64,000 nucleotides of DNA from Flavobacterium sp. KJJ (GTDB lineage: Bacteria > Bacteroidota > Bacteroidia > Flavobacteriales > Flavobacteriaceae), in the NCBI RefSeq assembly GCF_000708595.2, contig NZ_JARP01000003.1, forward strand, positions 1 to 64,000. Direction: 5' to 3'. A program made the translations under genes and the position numbers. The first letter of the stretch is position 1, and the number at the start of each line of letters is the position of its first letter. Positions 45,122 through 54,284 of the stretch are shown here, one piece after another. The notes under the pieces are model-generated. The model was not told the DNA's origin, did not search any database, and saw only the letters and a list, made by a program, of their open reading frames with translations.

Positions 45122-46009
45122 ATGAAAATAATTAAAAATATATTGGCTGGAGCATTACTACTTTTTAGTAGTATGCTTTTTGCCCAGCAAGAAACGATGC
45201 TTACAACATACCGATACCAAATGAATGTTGTAAATCCAGCTTATGCAGGTGTAGATGGCGAAACACTTTTGTCAACTACTTTCCGCAAGCAATGGACAGG
45301 AATTGAAAATGCTCCAGAAACGCAAGCTGTGTCTTTCGGAACATCTGTAGGAAGTAATTTAGGATTAGGTGTTTCTATGGTTTACGATAAAACTTTTATC
45401 GAAAAACAAACGCAAGTAGGAATTGATCTTTCATACAAACTACAAGTAGGAGCACTTACTAATTTGTATTTAGGTATAAAAGCTGGCGGAAATTTTTACA
45501 ACGTAAATACTTCTGGTTTGCAGACTTATGTGCCACAGTCGGATCCTGCTTTGGCAAATATCAATCAATTTAATCCAAATGTAGGAGTTGGAGCTTTATT
45601 GAAAAATGATAAGTATTTTGTATCCCTTTCTGTCCCAAGAATATTAAATACAGAACGTGCAAAAAACAAAGATGGTTACGCAGCGGTTGCAACAGATAGA
45701 CCTCACGTTTATTTAAGCAGTGGTTACGATTTCGATTTTGAAACAACAACACCGTTAGTTTTAAAACCATCATTTATGATGAGATACGTGAATGGCGCGC
45801 CAATTTCTGTAGATCTGAATGTGATGCTTCAAATTGATGAATTTTTTGAAATTGGAGGAAGTTACAGAATCGACAATGCTTATGCAGGAATCGCAGGTTT
45901 AACAATCAGCAAGCATTTAACTTTTGGATATGCTTATGAAGCCAATACTGGTAAAGTATTAGCAAGCTCCAAAAACTCGAACGAATTTTTTCTTCGCTTC
46001 AAATTTTAA
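45122..46009 (+). CDS. PorP/SprF family T9SS outer-membrane protein
   Basis: A 295-residue beta-barrel protein with a signal peptide (IKNILAGALLLFSSMLFAQ). The family start QETMLTTYRYQMNVVNPAYAG is diagnostic (first landmark YRYQMNVVNPAYAG), followed by FRKQWTGIENAPETQ and ending FGYAYEANTG with a terminal phenylalanine typical of outer-membrane barrels. SprF is needed for export or anchoring of the giant adhesin SprB in F. johnsoniae; here the partner is very probably the adjacent 1800-residue cargo. Confidence 0.93.
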   Translation: MKIIKNILAGALLLFSSMLFAQQETMLTTYRYQMNVVNPAYAGVDGETLLSTTFRKQWTGIENAPETQAVSFGTSVGSNLGLGVSMVYDKTFIEKQTQVGIDLSYKLQVGALTNLYLGIKAGGNFYNVNTSGLQTYVPQSDPALANINQFNPNVGVGALLKNDKYFVSLSVPRILNTERAKNKDGYAAVATDRPHVYLSSGYDFDFETTTPLVLKPSFMMRYVNGAPISVDLNVMLQIDEFFEIGGSYRIDNAYAGIAGLTISKHLTFGYAYEANTGKVLASSKNSNEFFLRFKF

Positions 46010-46064
46010 TAACCCCCATTATAAGAATTTAAGTGAAGCTTAGTTTTATTTTTTGAGTAGTGAA

Positions 46065-46097
46065 AAGAGGACATCTGCCTACAGATGTCCTTTTTTG
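46065..46097 (+). terminator. Terminator of adhesin-PorP/SprF unit
   Basis: A 9-bp GC-containing stem GGACATCTG (46069-46077) with 46082-46090, a 4-nt loop and T6. Confidence 0.85.
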
Positions 46098-46106
46098 ATT
46101 TTATAA

Positions 46107-46658
46107 CTATTCTATTTTCTTCAAAACTTCTTTTGCAACTGCTTTGTACGCAGCTGAATGATGTGCATAATCTTTGTTTAAAATAACTTGCAGTTCTGGA
46201 TGAATCCAATCGAAATGATTTCCTAAAATATATAAAGTTCTGATTGAATAGGCTTTTGTAGCCACTTTTACATCGTTTATCAGCCAGTCAAAAGAGGCTT
46301 CAATACAATCTTGAAGGTTTTTTTCAGATAGTAAAATGCTGTTTTCATCCTTTCTATAGTGTGATTTTACTAAAAGCTGCATCACTTTTGCAATGGGTCT
46401 TATGGCACTTTCATCTTTCAAAATTTTTAAATTAGAACAGAAAAAATCAAGATGAGGTTGGAACCAAGAAAGCGCTTCATAAGATATAAATTCTAAAATC
46501 CAACACGCTCTATGATGGTTTTTATTCGACGGAGAAAAAGAAATTAATACTAATTCATTAAATAGAGACGAATTGTCTAAAACATCTTCTGCTGCCTTTA
46601 GCCGGCTTTCTCTACAAGCATTAACGTAATCCAATTTTTTGTCCAATTCCGAAAGCAT
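46107..46658 (-). CDS. Helical-repeat (HEAT-like) hypothetical protein
   Basis: A 183-residue all-alpha protein. Repeating helix pairs such as HHRACWILEFISYEALSWF, AIRPIAKVMQLLVKSHY and ATKAYSIRTLYILGNHFDW resemble HEAT/ARM repeats. No catalytic motif or signal peptide. Relatives in Flavobacterium are sometimes labelled adenylosuccinate lyase, which this sequence does not support. It is convergent with the PorP/SprF gene and 28 bp downstream of the TonB receptor gene. Confidence 0.75.
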   Translation of the reverse strand: MLSELDKKLDYVNACRESRLKAAEDVLDNSSLFNELVLISFSPSNKNHHRACWILEFISYEALSWFQPHLDFFCSNLKILKDESAIRPIAKVMQLLVKSHYRKDENSILLSEKNLQDCIEASFDWLINDVKVATKAYSIRTLYILGNHFDWIHPELQVILNKDYAHHSAAYKAVAKEVLKKIE

Positions 46659-46686
46659 TTTTTTTGAATTTAATTTAATTACGAAT

Positions 46687-48786
46687 CTAAAATAAATAAT
46701 TTAATGAAACGCTTCCGTAATAATTTATAGGAAGTCCAGGATAGTAATATCTAGGAGATGCATTTCCAATCGCAACGGCATTGGGTAAAATTAAAGAAGC
46801 ATATTTTTCATCTGTAACATTGTTAATGCCTAAAGCAAATTGGGAGTTTAGATTTGGCAGAATTTCAAAACGATAACCTGTTTTAAGATTTAAGATTTTA
46901 TAAGAATCTGAAAATGCTGTATTTGCATCGTTCATCGGAATTTTATCTACAAACTGAAAATCGGCAGAAAAATAAAGTCCTAAAGTTGTATTTAAAATCA
47001 AACCTGCATTGACTTTGTTTGCAGGAACACCAGTTAATTTATTTCCAGAATAATCATTTCCGCTATCAACAAATTCTTTAAATTCATATTTCCCTAGAGA
47101 AGTTGCGATGTAAGAGCTTAATGAAAGAATTCTATTAATGAACCAATTGTGTTTTAAAGTTATTTCAATTCCTTCATGAAAAGTTGTACCGGCATTTACA
47201 CCTTCGTATTGATCGTCGCCAATTCTTTTCGCCACCAATAAATCTTTAATTTCCATTCTGTAAACTGCAGCTTCAGCATATACGTTTTTGTTGAAAAAAT
47301 AGAATTTTCCGCCAAGTTCAAAATTATAACCGTTTTCAGGTTTTATATCTGGATTGATGGTTCCGTTGCTGGTTAAAGTTTCTTCTGTTGCAGGCAATGA
47401 AAATCCTCGGCTTGCCGAAAAATAAATCGTCTGTTCTTGATTTGGTTTAAAAAGCAAAGAAAACTGTGGCGAAAAAATACCGTCATAACTGTATTTTTCA
47501 GTAGTCGTAATTGAATTCGGAAGAAAATTGGTCAGTTCAAAAGAAGTTTCATTATAATTCAATCCGGCTTGAAACTCAAATTGTTTCGAAATAGAAGTTC
47601 TCAGCTGCGCAAAGACATTATAGAAATGTCTTTTTTGATCCGTTTCTGTAAGCTGATTTCCTTGAAGGCTTCCTTGGCCGTTGTTTTGTTTGTATAAATT
47701 CTCAAAAGTATTTCCGTTATAATTGTCTCTGAAATATTCAACTCCAGCAACAAATTGATTTGCCATTTTCCCGATTTTAAAATTTCCCGAAAATTGCGTT
47801 CTAGCTCCGGCTGCAAAAGTATATTGTCGCAGAATATCAAAAGGACGTGGTTCATTACTGTCTTTATAATTAATAAAAACCGAAGTTGAATTGCTTAAAT
47901 TATCATTGATTTTAAAATCATAAGCTAATCCAGCTAAAGTCGATTTATATTCTTTATATCCTTTTGATGCTACCCATGTCGGCGCGCCAGCTTTCGGATT
48001 GTTATCATATACTTCTTTGCTGATCGAACTCGGAATAAAAGCATTTAAATACGTATAGTTCGAAAAATAAGTCAGTTTGCTTTTTTCTCTTCTAAATAAT
48101 TCTCCTGCAAGGGTAATTCCTTCACGTTTATAAGCACTGTTTTCTCGCCAACCATCCGTTTCAAGTTTATGGTAACTTAAATTCAGGCTAGCGCTTTTTT
48201 CATTCAAACTGTAATTTAAAGTATTTTTTAATAATCCATACGAACCAAAAACCGTACTTATTCCTGCATTTTGTCCTTGTGTTTTTGAAAGTTGAGGTGA
48301 AATTAAAATCGCACCGCCCAAACCCGCGCCATAAACACTCGAAAGCGGTCCTTTGATAATTTCAATTTGGTTGAGGTTTTCCAAATCAATATCGTCAATA
48401 ACCGTTTCACTGTTTCCAGAAGTCAATGGGATACTGCCGTAAAAAGCACGTATTTTATTGGTTCCATAAGGTGTTCTTGCTCCAATACCACGAATCGAAA
48501 TTCGGGTTGTAGTCAAGTTAGAAGATTGCATAAAAACGCCGGGAATCGTATTAATTACAGTAGTGATATCCGTCGCGTTATTTTGCTGTAAATCTTTTTT
48601 TGATAAAAGACCTATAGAAGCTGGGGCATTTTGCAAACTGTCGTTAATATGAAAGGAGCTGATAACAACTTCCTCTAATTTTTCTGGTTTGACAGGATCA
48701 ATAGATTTACCTTTTTGTTCTTGTGCTAAAATGTTTTGAGAAATAAAAAGCACAAAAAGAAAAAGGCAATATTTTTTTAGAGCCAT
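46687..48786 (-). CDS. TonB-dependent outer-membrane receptor
   Basis: A 699-residue receptor. Signal peptide about 1-21 (YCLFLFVLFISQNILAQ). A TonB-box-like segment KLEEVVISSF is at about 35-44, the plug domain follows (ISIRGIGARTPYG, IEIIKGPLSSVYGAGLGG), and a 22-strand-type barrel ends with YGSVSLNYLF, terminal Phe. There is no N-terminal carboxypeptidase-like domain and no adjacent SusD gene, so it is of the siderophore/cobalamin-like type, not a SusC. The substrate is unknown; the neighbouring PQQ-type dehydrogenase might need an imported cofactor. Confidence 0.92.
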   Translation of the reverse strand: MALKKYCLFLFVLFISQNILAQEQKGKSIDPVKPEKLEEVVISSFHINDSLQNAPASIGLLSKKDLQQNNATDITTVINTIPGVFMQSSNLTTTRISIRGIGARTPYGTNKIRAFYGSIPLTSGNSETVIDDIDLENLNQIEIIKGPLSSVYGAGLGGAILISPQLSKTQGQNAGISTVFGSYGLLKNTLNYSLNEKSASLNLSYHKLETDGWRENSAYKREGITLAGELFRREKSKLTYFSNYTYLNAFIPSSISKEVYDNNPKAGAPTWVASKGYKEYKSTLAGLAYDFKINDNLSNSTSVFINYKDSNEPRPFDILRQYTFAAGARTQFSGNFKIGKMANQFVAGVEYFRDNYNGNTFENLYKQNNGQGSLQGNQLTETDQKRHFYNVFAQLRTSISKQFEFQAGLNYNETSFELTNFLPNSITTTEKYSYDGIFSPQFSLLFKPNQEQTIYFSASRGFSLPATEETLTSNGTINPDIKPENGYNFELGGKFYFFNKNVYAEAAVYRMEIKDLLVAKRIGDDQYEGVNAGTTFHEGIEITLKHNWFINRILSLSSYIATSLGKYEFKEFVDSGNDYSGNKLTGVPANKVNAGLILNTTLGLYFSADFQFVDKIPMNDANTAFSDSYKILNLKTGYRFEILPNLNSQFALGINNVTDEKYASLILPNAVAIGNASPRYYYPGLPINYYGSVSLNYLF

Positions 48787-48817
48787 AAATAAGTTGCGTT
48801 AAAAGTGCCATTTTTTA

Positions 48818-48943
48818 AACACATAGGAACATAGATTTAAATACTGAAAAAGGCGTTTCACTATACATCAATTCACATAGCTATGTGTTTTTAAGACAAG
48901 TGAAACGCCTTTTCAACACAAAGTCACTATGTTCCTATGAGTT
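48818..48943. repeat. Triple nested palindrome in divergent-free spacer
   Basis: Three concentric inverted repeats: outer CATAGGAACATAG (48822-48834 with 48927-48939), middle AAAAGGCGTTTCACT (48848-48862 with 48899-48913), and a central perfect palindrome CACATAGCTATGTG (48874-48887). The outer arms extend by AAAC after one mismatch. It lies between the PQQ-type dehydrogenase and TonB receptor genes, both on the minus strand. Confidence 0.8.
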
Positions 48944-48989
48944 TAAAAATATGCGTATAGTTGAAATTTGGAATTTAAAAAATTTGAAT

Positions 48990-50261
48990 TTATTTAGCAG
49001 TAACCTTCCAAACTGTATTCCCGCTGTCGTCATTTACCAAAAGCGATCCGTCATTCATAACGGTAACCGCAACTGGACGTCCGTAAACTTCAGCTTTATT
49101 TTCATCAGAAATAAATCCGGTTAAAAAATCTTCTGGTTTTCCTGAAGGTTTTCCGTTTGCAAAAGGAACAAAAACTACTTTATAGCCAGATATGTTTGCG
49201 CGGTTCCATGATCCGTGCTGACCAACAAAAGCGCCATTTTTGTATTTTGCAGGAAAAGCACCTTTTGTGTAAAATGCTAATCCTAACGATGCCGTATGAG
49301 CACCAACTGAAACATCTGGAACAATTGCTTTTGCTGCCAAATCTTTGCGTTCACCTTTCATTCTCGGATCTAAGATGTTTCCATAATAAGAATAAGGCCA
49401 TCCGTAAAATCCATCTTTTTTCACGCTTGTAATATAATCAGGAACTAAATCGTCTCCTAATTCGTCACGCTCGTTTACCGCTGTCCAAAGCTCTTTGTTT
49501 ACAGGATTCCAATCCATTCCAACCGGATTTCTAAGTCCAGATGCATAGATTTTTTCGCCAGTTCCGTCAGGATTAATTTCTAAAATTGCCGCTCGGCGAA
49601 TTTCTTTGTCCATTCCGTTTTCACCAACATTACTTCCAGAACCAACAGAAACATAAATTTTAGTTCCATCAGCATTTGCAATTAAATTTCTAGTCCAATG
49701 ATTGTTGTAGCCTCCAGCCGGAAGTTCAAGAATTTTTACACCTTTGGTTTCTAGTTTCAAAGGATTATTTTTATACGGATATTTATAAAGCCCATCTGTA
49801 TTGGCAATGTAAAAAAAGTCTTTTAGAACCAGCATTCCAAAAGGTTTGTTTAAACCTTTTATGAATACTTCACGGGTTTCAAATTTTCCATCTTTGTCTT
49901 TATCACGCAAAACTGTAATCTGATTTTTACTCGTTCTTGTACCGCTTTCAACAACAAAAATATCGTTGTTTGGCGCAATATAAGTCCAGCGCGGATTTTC
50001 AAATCCGTCAGCAAATTTTGTTACTGTAAAACCTTCTGGCGCTTTTGGCGTTTTTCCTTCCGGCCATCCAATTACTTTACTGTTATTGGTTTTCGATTCA
50101 GTTGCATAAGGCGGAGGTAAAGTAATATCTCCAACTGCAGTTTTTACAATAGTGCTGGGTTGTTTTGCTAAAGCTTCTTTTTCTTCTTTTTTTACTTGCC
50201 CATTGCAGGCTGTTATTAAAGTCAGTAAGGATATAGAAAGTAACTGTATCGTTGTTTTCAT
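48990..50261 (-). CDS. PQQ-dependent sugar dehydrogenase family lipoprotein
   Basis: A 423-residue six-bladed beta-propeller of the glucose/sorbosone dehydrogenase (GSDH) type. Lipoprotein signal with LLTLITACNG, Cys at about 19. Landmarks: GFTVTKFADGFENPRWTYIA, a short YNNHWTRNL metal/cofactor-like segment, YASGLRNPVGMDWNP, and WPYSYYGNILDPR. It oxidises a sugar or alcohol in the periplasm with PQQ if cofactor residues are conserved; the substrate is unknown. Upstream of the TonB receptor gene on the same strand. Confidence 0.87.
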   Translation of the reverse strand: MKTTIQLLSISLLTLITACNGQVKKEEKEALAKQPSTIVKTAVGDITLPPPYATESKTNNSKVIGWPEGKTPKAPEGFTVTKFADGFENPRWTYIAPNNDIFVVESGTRTSKNQITVLRDKDKDGKFETREVFIKGLNKPFGMLVLKDFFYIANTDGLYKYPYKNNPLKLETKGVKILELPAGGYNNHWTRNLIANADGTKIYVSVGSGSNVGENGMDKEIRRAAILEINPDGTGEKIYASGLRNPVGMDWNPVNKELWTAVNERDELGDDLVPDYITSVKKDGFYGWPYSYYGNILDPRMKGERKDLAAKAIVPDVSVGAHTASLGLAFYTKGAFPAKYKNGAFVGQHGSWNRANISGYKVVFVPFANGKPSGKPEDFLTGFISDENKAEVYGRPVAVTVMNDGSLLVNDDSGNTVWKVTAK

Positions 50262-50391
50262 TTTTTTTGGATTAAATATTTATCAAACAACAATTTAATG
50301 AAATTAAAAATATCATTAAGAAATGATTTGTAGAAATTAACTGATATTTAACATTAACAAAAAAATGGAAAACCTCGCTATATTTTGATAC

Positions 50392-50420
50392 TTGCATTTG
50401 GTTGTAATTCTGTATCTTTG
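50392..50420 (+). promoter_or_regulatory. Promoter of hpt
   Basis: TTG (50392-50394), an 18-nt spacer, TATCTTTG (50413-50420): a full consensus match, 25 nt before the ATG. Confidence 0.75.
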
Positions 50421-50445
50421 CCCATTATTTTAAATGTAAAAAATA

Positions 50446-50976
50446 ATGATACAACTTCACGATAAACAATTTGTTCCGTTTATTTCGGCTAAAGAAATTG
50501 ATTTTGCTTTAACTAAAATAGTGGCTCAGGTAGAAGATGATTTTGGAGATGATACGCCAATTTTCATTGGAGTTTTGAATGGCGCATTTATGGTTGTTGC
50601 CGATTTCTTGAAAAAATACAAAAGTCCTTGCGAAGTTTCATTTATAAAAATGGCTTCTTATGAAGGAACTGAAAGTACAAATACCGTTAAGGAATTAATT
50701 GGAATTAATCAGGATTTGTCTGGCAGAACCGTAATTATTATTGAAGATATTATCGATACAGGAAACACGATCGAAGAACTAAAACATATGTTTAAACAGC
50801 AAAACGTAAAGCATTTTAAAATTGCGACTTTGTTTTTTAAACCAGATGCATATAAAAAAGATATAAAAATAGATTATATCGGAATCAGAATTCCGAATAA
50901 ATTTATTGTAGGTTACGGATTAGACTATGACGGTTTAGGAAGAAACCTTGAAGAAGTCTATAAATTAGCAGAATAG
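50446..50976 (+). CDS. hpt: Hypoxanthine phosphoribosyltransferase
   Basis: Purine salvage: transfers phosphoribosyl from PRPP to hypoxanthine and guanine. A 176-residue type I phosphoribosyltransferase. The PRPP-binding loop is VIIIEDIIDTGNTIEEL, the flexible-loop region has SFIKMASYEGT, and the purine-binding end is KFIVGYGLDYDGLGRNLEEV. It heads a group with adk and obgE, commonly clustered in Flavobacteriia. Confidence 0.95.
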   Translation: MIQLHDKQFVPFISAKEIDFALTKIVAQVEDDFGDDTPIFIGVLNGAFMVVADFLKKYKSPCEVSFIKMASYEGTESTNTVKELIGINQDLSGRTVIIIEDIIDTGNTIEELKHMFKQQNVKHFKIATLFFKPDAYKKDIKIDYIGIRIPNKFIVGYGLDYDGLGRNLEEVYKLAE

Positions 50977-51105
50977 ATTTAAGCATTTTAAGATTAAAAA
51001 TTAAAAAATAACATAACTACATTAACAACACGATTAGAGAAATTTAAATATTTAAGATTGTCTAAATCTTGCATTTTTAAATCTTTCAATCATTAAATTA
51101 CTTTT

Positions 51106-51678
51106 ATGATTAACATTGTTTTATTTGGAAAGCCAGGAGCAGGAAAAGGAACTCAGGCAGAATTTTTAAAAGAAAAATACAAATTAACGCATCTTTCAAC
51201 AGGAGATATTTTTCGTTTTAATTTAAAAAATGACACAGATTTAGGTAAAAAAGCAAGAGTTTTTATGGACAATGGAGAATTGGTTCCTTGCGAAGTTACA
51301 ACTGCAATGTTAATAGATGAAGTAAATAAACACCCTGACACTGAAGGTTTCTTGTTCGACGGATATCCAAGAACTTTAGATCAGGCAGTAGCCTTAGATA
51401 AATTTTTGCCAACAATTGGGTCAAGTGTTACGGCAACAATCGCCTTAGAAGCTGATGATGAAATTTTGGTAGCGCGTTTGCTTGAAAGAGGGAAAACAAG
51501 CGGGAGAGTAGATGATCAAGACGAAGAAAAAATTCGTGTAAGATATCAGGAATATAATGAGAAAACAGCTCCACTTATTGGGTATTATAAAGAACAAGGT
51601 AAGTTTCATGCCGTAAACGGAATTGGAACTATAGAAGAAATTACAGAGCGATTAACGTCAGTTATAGATAATTTGTAG
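51106..51678 (+). CDS. adk: Adenylate kinase
   Basis: Interconverts ATP, ADP and AMP. The P-loop GKPGAGKGT is at 8-16, followed by LTHLSTGDIFR, and the AMP-binding region FLFDGYPRTLDQA. At 190 residues it is the short form: the lid is reduced to RGKTSGRVDDQDEE without the four-Cys zinc site found in many long-lid enzymes. 129 bp separate it from hpt. Confidence 0.96.
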   Translation: MINIVLFGKPGAGKGTQAEFLKEKYKLTHLSTGDIFRFNLKNDTDLGKKARVFMDNGELVPCEVTTAMLIDEVNKHPDTEGFLFDGYPRTLDQAVALDKFLPTIGSSVTATIALEADDEILVARLLERGKTSGRVDDQDEEKIRVRYQEYNEKTAPLIGYYKEQGKFHAVNGIGTIEEITERLTSVIDNL

Positions 51679-51800
51679 AAGCTTTTCCAGCTGTACGAGA
51701 AATCCAGATAACTCCAGGCTTTTCTCTTTAATGTGGGCTAAAAAACAATAATCAGGAATACAATAAAAACGAACCAAACAAATAACGAATCTACTAAACA

Positions 51801-53075
51801 TTGGAAATACTAATAATATTTTTTCTAATACTATTAAACGGAGTTTTCTCGATGTCAGAGATTGCATTGATTTCGGCTAGAAAAAACAGACTGGAAACAG
51901 CAGCAAAAAAAGGAAATAAGAGCGCCAAGATTGCACTTGATTTGGCTAATTCTCCAAACAAGTTTTTATCTACCGTACAAATCGGAATTACGCTAATCGG
52001 AATTTTAACTGGTATTTATAGTGGAGACAAAATCACAATGGATGTTGAGATTTTTGTCAGCGGATTTGCAGTTTTAAAACCGTATGCACATTCAGTTGCA
52101 GTTGGAATTGTGGTGGTAGTTTTAACGTTTTTCTCTTTAGTTTTAGGAGAGTTATTGCCAAAACGAATCGGTTTGAATTATCCAGAATCAATAGCAAAAA
52201 TGGTTGCTCTGCCAATGAAAATTGTTTCAATAGTAACAGCGCCGTTTATTTGGTTATTAACATCTTCAACAGATTTCTTGTTGAATGTGCTGCAGATTAA
52301 ACCTTCTGCAGACGGAAAAGTTACCGAAGAAGAAATTAAAGCCATTATAAAAGAAGGAACCGAAGGTGGAGAAGTTCAAGAAATCGAGCAAGATATCGTA
52401 GAACGCGTTTTTCATATTGGCGACAGAAAAGTTAATTCGTTAATGACGCACAGAAAATCGGTAGATATGCTGCCTTTTAATGCGGATAAATCTAAAATAA
52501 AAGAATTGGTTTTGCAGGATCTGCATACTGTATATCCAGTTTATAGAGACAATTACGATGATATTGTCGGAATTGTAACTTTGAAAAATATATTTGCCAA
52601 CATCGAAAGTGATCATTTTGATTTGGCAGCAATAATGACAGATCCTCCTTATTTAATGGAACAGACTACAGCTTATAAAGCTCTAGAAAATTTCAAAAAA
52701 ACAGGAGTTCATTATGCCTTAGTTTCTGATGAATACGGTGTTTTTCAAGGAATTATAACTTTAAACGACATTCTGGAAGCATTGGTTGGAGATGCATCTG
52801 ATTTTTATAAAGATGAATTTCAACTGATCGAAAGGGAAGATGGTTCATGGCTGGTTGACGGGCATTATTCATTGCACGATTTTCTAACGTATTTTGAGTT
52901 GGATGAATTGACAAATGACTATGAAGTAAATACAGTAAGCGGTATGATTATGACCGAGCTTTCTCATATTCCAAAAGAAGGAGAGAAATTAGTTTGGCAA
53001 AAATTTGTGCTAGAAGTAATCGATATGGATGGCGTAAAGATTGATAAAGTACTTGTAAAAGCGCTTAAAGAGTAA
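51801..53075 (+). CDS. CNNM/CBS-domain transporter (hemolysin C/CorC family)
   Basis: A 424-residue inner-membrane protein starting on TTG. The DUF21/CNNM domain with four hydrophobic segments spans about 1-190 (for example ILIIFFLILLNGVFSMSEIALISARKNRLE in pieces, and FLSTVQIGITLIGILTGIYSG as a landmark). A CBS pair covers about 215-340, and a C-terminal CorC/HlyC transporter-associated domain ends it (DGSWLVDGHYSLHDFLTYF). These proteins are linked to magnesium or cobalt efflux. The TTG start is chosen because there is no ATG before the first membrane helix. Confidence 0.88.
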   Translation: MEILIIFFLILLNGVFSMSEIALISARKNRLETAAKKGNKSAKIALDLANSPNKFLSTVQIGITLIGILTGIYSGDKITMDVEIFVSGFAVLKPYAHSVAVGIVVVVLTFFSLVLGELLPKRIGLNYPESIAKMVALPMKIVSIVTAPFIWLLTSSTDFLLNVLQIKPSADGKVTEEEIKAIIKEGTEGGEVQEIEQDIVERVFHIGDRKVNSLMTHRKSVDMLPFNADKSKIKELVLQDLHTVYPVYRDNYDDIVGIVTLKNIFANIESDHFDLAAIMTDPPYLMEQTTAYKALENFKKTGVHYALVSDEYGVFQGIITLNDILEALVGDASDFYKDEFQLIEREDGSWLVDGHYSLHDFLTYFELDELTNDYEVNTVSGMIMTELSHIPKEGEKLVWQKFVLEVIDMDGVKIDKVLVKALKE

Positions 53076-53101
53076 AGAGAATTTGTTTCAAGTTTTATTT
53101 T

Positions 53102-53149
53102 GTTTCAGGTTTCAAGTTGGCGCAGCGCACTTAACTTGAAACCTGAAAC
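53102..53149. repeat. Perfect palindrome of the TTTCAGGTTTCAAG family
   Basis: 17-bp arms GTTTCAGGTTTCAAGTT (53102-53118) and 53133-53149, loop GGCGCAGCGCACTT. It lies 34 nt before the obgE start and 27 nt after the preceding stop, so it may be a terminator or a leader hairpin. Confidence 0.8.
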
Positions 53150-53183
53150 TTTAAACTTTAAACTATACATAAACAAAAAGAAA

Positions 53184-54185
53184 ATGACAGAAGGAAATTT
53201 TGTAGATTACGTTAAGATATATGTTTCTTCCGGAAAGGGAGGAAAAGGATCTACGCATTTACATAGAGAGAAATTTATTGAAAAAGGAGGCCCGGACGGT
53301 GGTGATGGTGGTCGCGGTGGACACGTATATTTAGTTGGAAATAAAGGTTTATGGACATTATTTCATTTAAAATTCGCTCGTCATATTAAAGCTGGTCATG
53401 GTGGAGACGGTGGAGGAGATAGAAGTACTGGTGCAGACGGAGAAGATAAGTTTATTGAAGTGCCGCTAGGAACAGTTGTAAAAGACAAAGAAACAGGTGA
53501 AACGTTATTTGAAATTACCGAAGACGGTGAAAAACAAATTCTTTCAAGAGGAGGAAAAGGCGGTTTAGGAAACTGGCATTTTAGAAGTTCAACTAACCAA
53601 ACGCCTCGTTACGCACAGCCAGGTTTGCCAGGCGTAGAGATGGATGTGATTTTAGAACTTAAAGTTTTGGCTGATGTTGGTTTGGTAGGTTTTCCGAATG
53701 CTGGAAAATCAACGTTACTTTCTGTATTGACTTCTGCAAAACCAAAAATTGCTGATTATCCTTTTACGACTTTAAAACCAAACCTTGGAATTGTAGCATA
53801 TCGAGATTATCAATCTTTTGTAATAGCAGATATTCCTGGAATTATTGAAGGTGCTGCTGAAGGTAAAGGGTTGGGCCATTATTTCTTGCGTCATATTGAA
53901 CGTAACTCAACTTTGTTATTTTTAGTTCCGGTTGATACGCCTGATATTAAAGCAGAATATGATATTTTGGTAAATGAATTAACCAAATACAATCCGGAAA
54001 TGCTAGACAAAGAGCGTCTTCTTGTAATTTCAAAATGCGATATGCTGGATGACGAACTTAAAGCAGAATTGAAAGTAGAATTAGATGTAGCTTTCAAAGA
54101 TATTCCGTATATGTTTATTTCATCTGTTGCCCAACAGGGTTTGACGGATTTGAAAGATAAGCTTTGGAAAATGCTGAACGATTAA
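53184..54185 (+). CDS. obgE: GTPase ObgE/CgtA
   Basis: A ribosome-assembly and stress GTPase. The ATG at 53184 ([20 protein letters not shown]) is chosen over a frame extending through the palindrome to 53100. The glycine-rich Obg fold occupies about 1-160 ([18 protein letters not shown]), the G domain has [28 protein letters not shown] and SKCD. At 333 residues it lacks the long C-terminal extension of some bacteria. A hairpin terminator follows. Confidence 0.96.
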   Translation: MTEGNFVDYVKIYVSSGKGGKGSTHLHREKFIEKGGPDGGDGGRGGHVYLVGNKGLWTLFHLKFARHIKAGHGGDGGGDRSTGADGEDKFIEVPLGTVVKDKETGETLFEITEDGEKQILSRGGKGGLGNWHFRSSTNQTPRYAQPGLPGVEMDVILELKVLADVGLVGFPNAGKSTLLSVLTSAKPKIADYPFTTLKPNLGIVAYRDYQSFVIADIPGIIEGAAEGKGLGHYFLRHIERNSTLLFLVPVDTPDIKAEYDILVNELTKYNPEMLDKERLLVISKCDMLDDELKAELKVELDVAFKDIPYMFISSVAQQGLTDLKDKLWKMLND

Positions 54186-54252
54186 TTTATAGTATTAAAA
54201 AATCCAGCAAATTAAAATCTGCTGGATTAGTACTAATTAAAATATTTTATAG

Positions 54253-54284
54253 AAAGAGACTTATTTATGAGTCTCTTTTTTTAT
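54253..54284 (+). terminator. Terminator between obgE and the beta-barrel gene
   Basis: A 9-bp stem AAAGAGACT (54253-54261) with 54270-54278 followed by a T run; it touches the end of the convergent gene. A second 9-bp hairpin (AATCCAGCA, 54201-54228) just before it serves the opposite direction. Confidence 0.75.

Noticed and set aside
46107..46658. Adenylosuccinate lyase
   Set aside because: The 183-residue helical-repeat protein lacks any lyase signature.
53100..53183. 28-residue N-terminal extension of ObgE
   Set aside because: It would translate the TTTCAGGTTTCAAG palindrome; ObgE proteins start near [12 protein letters not shown].
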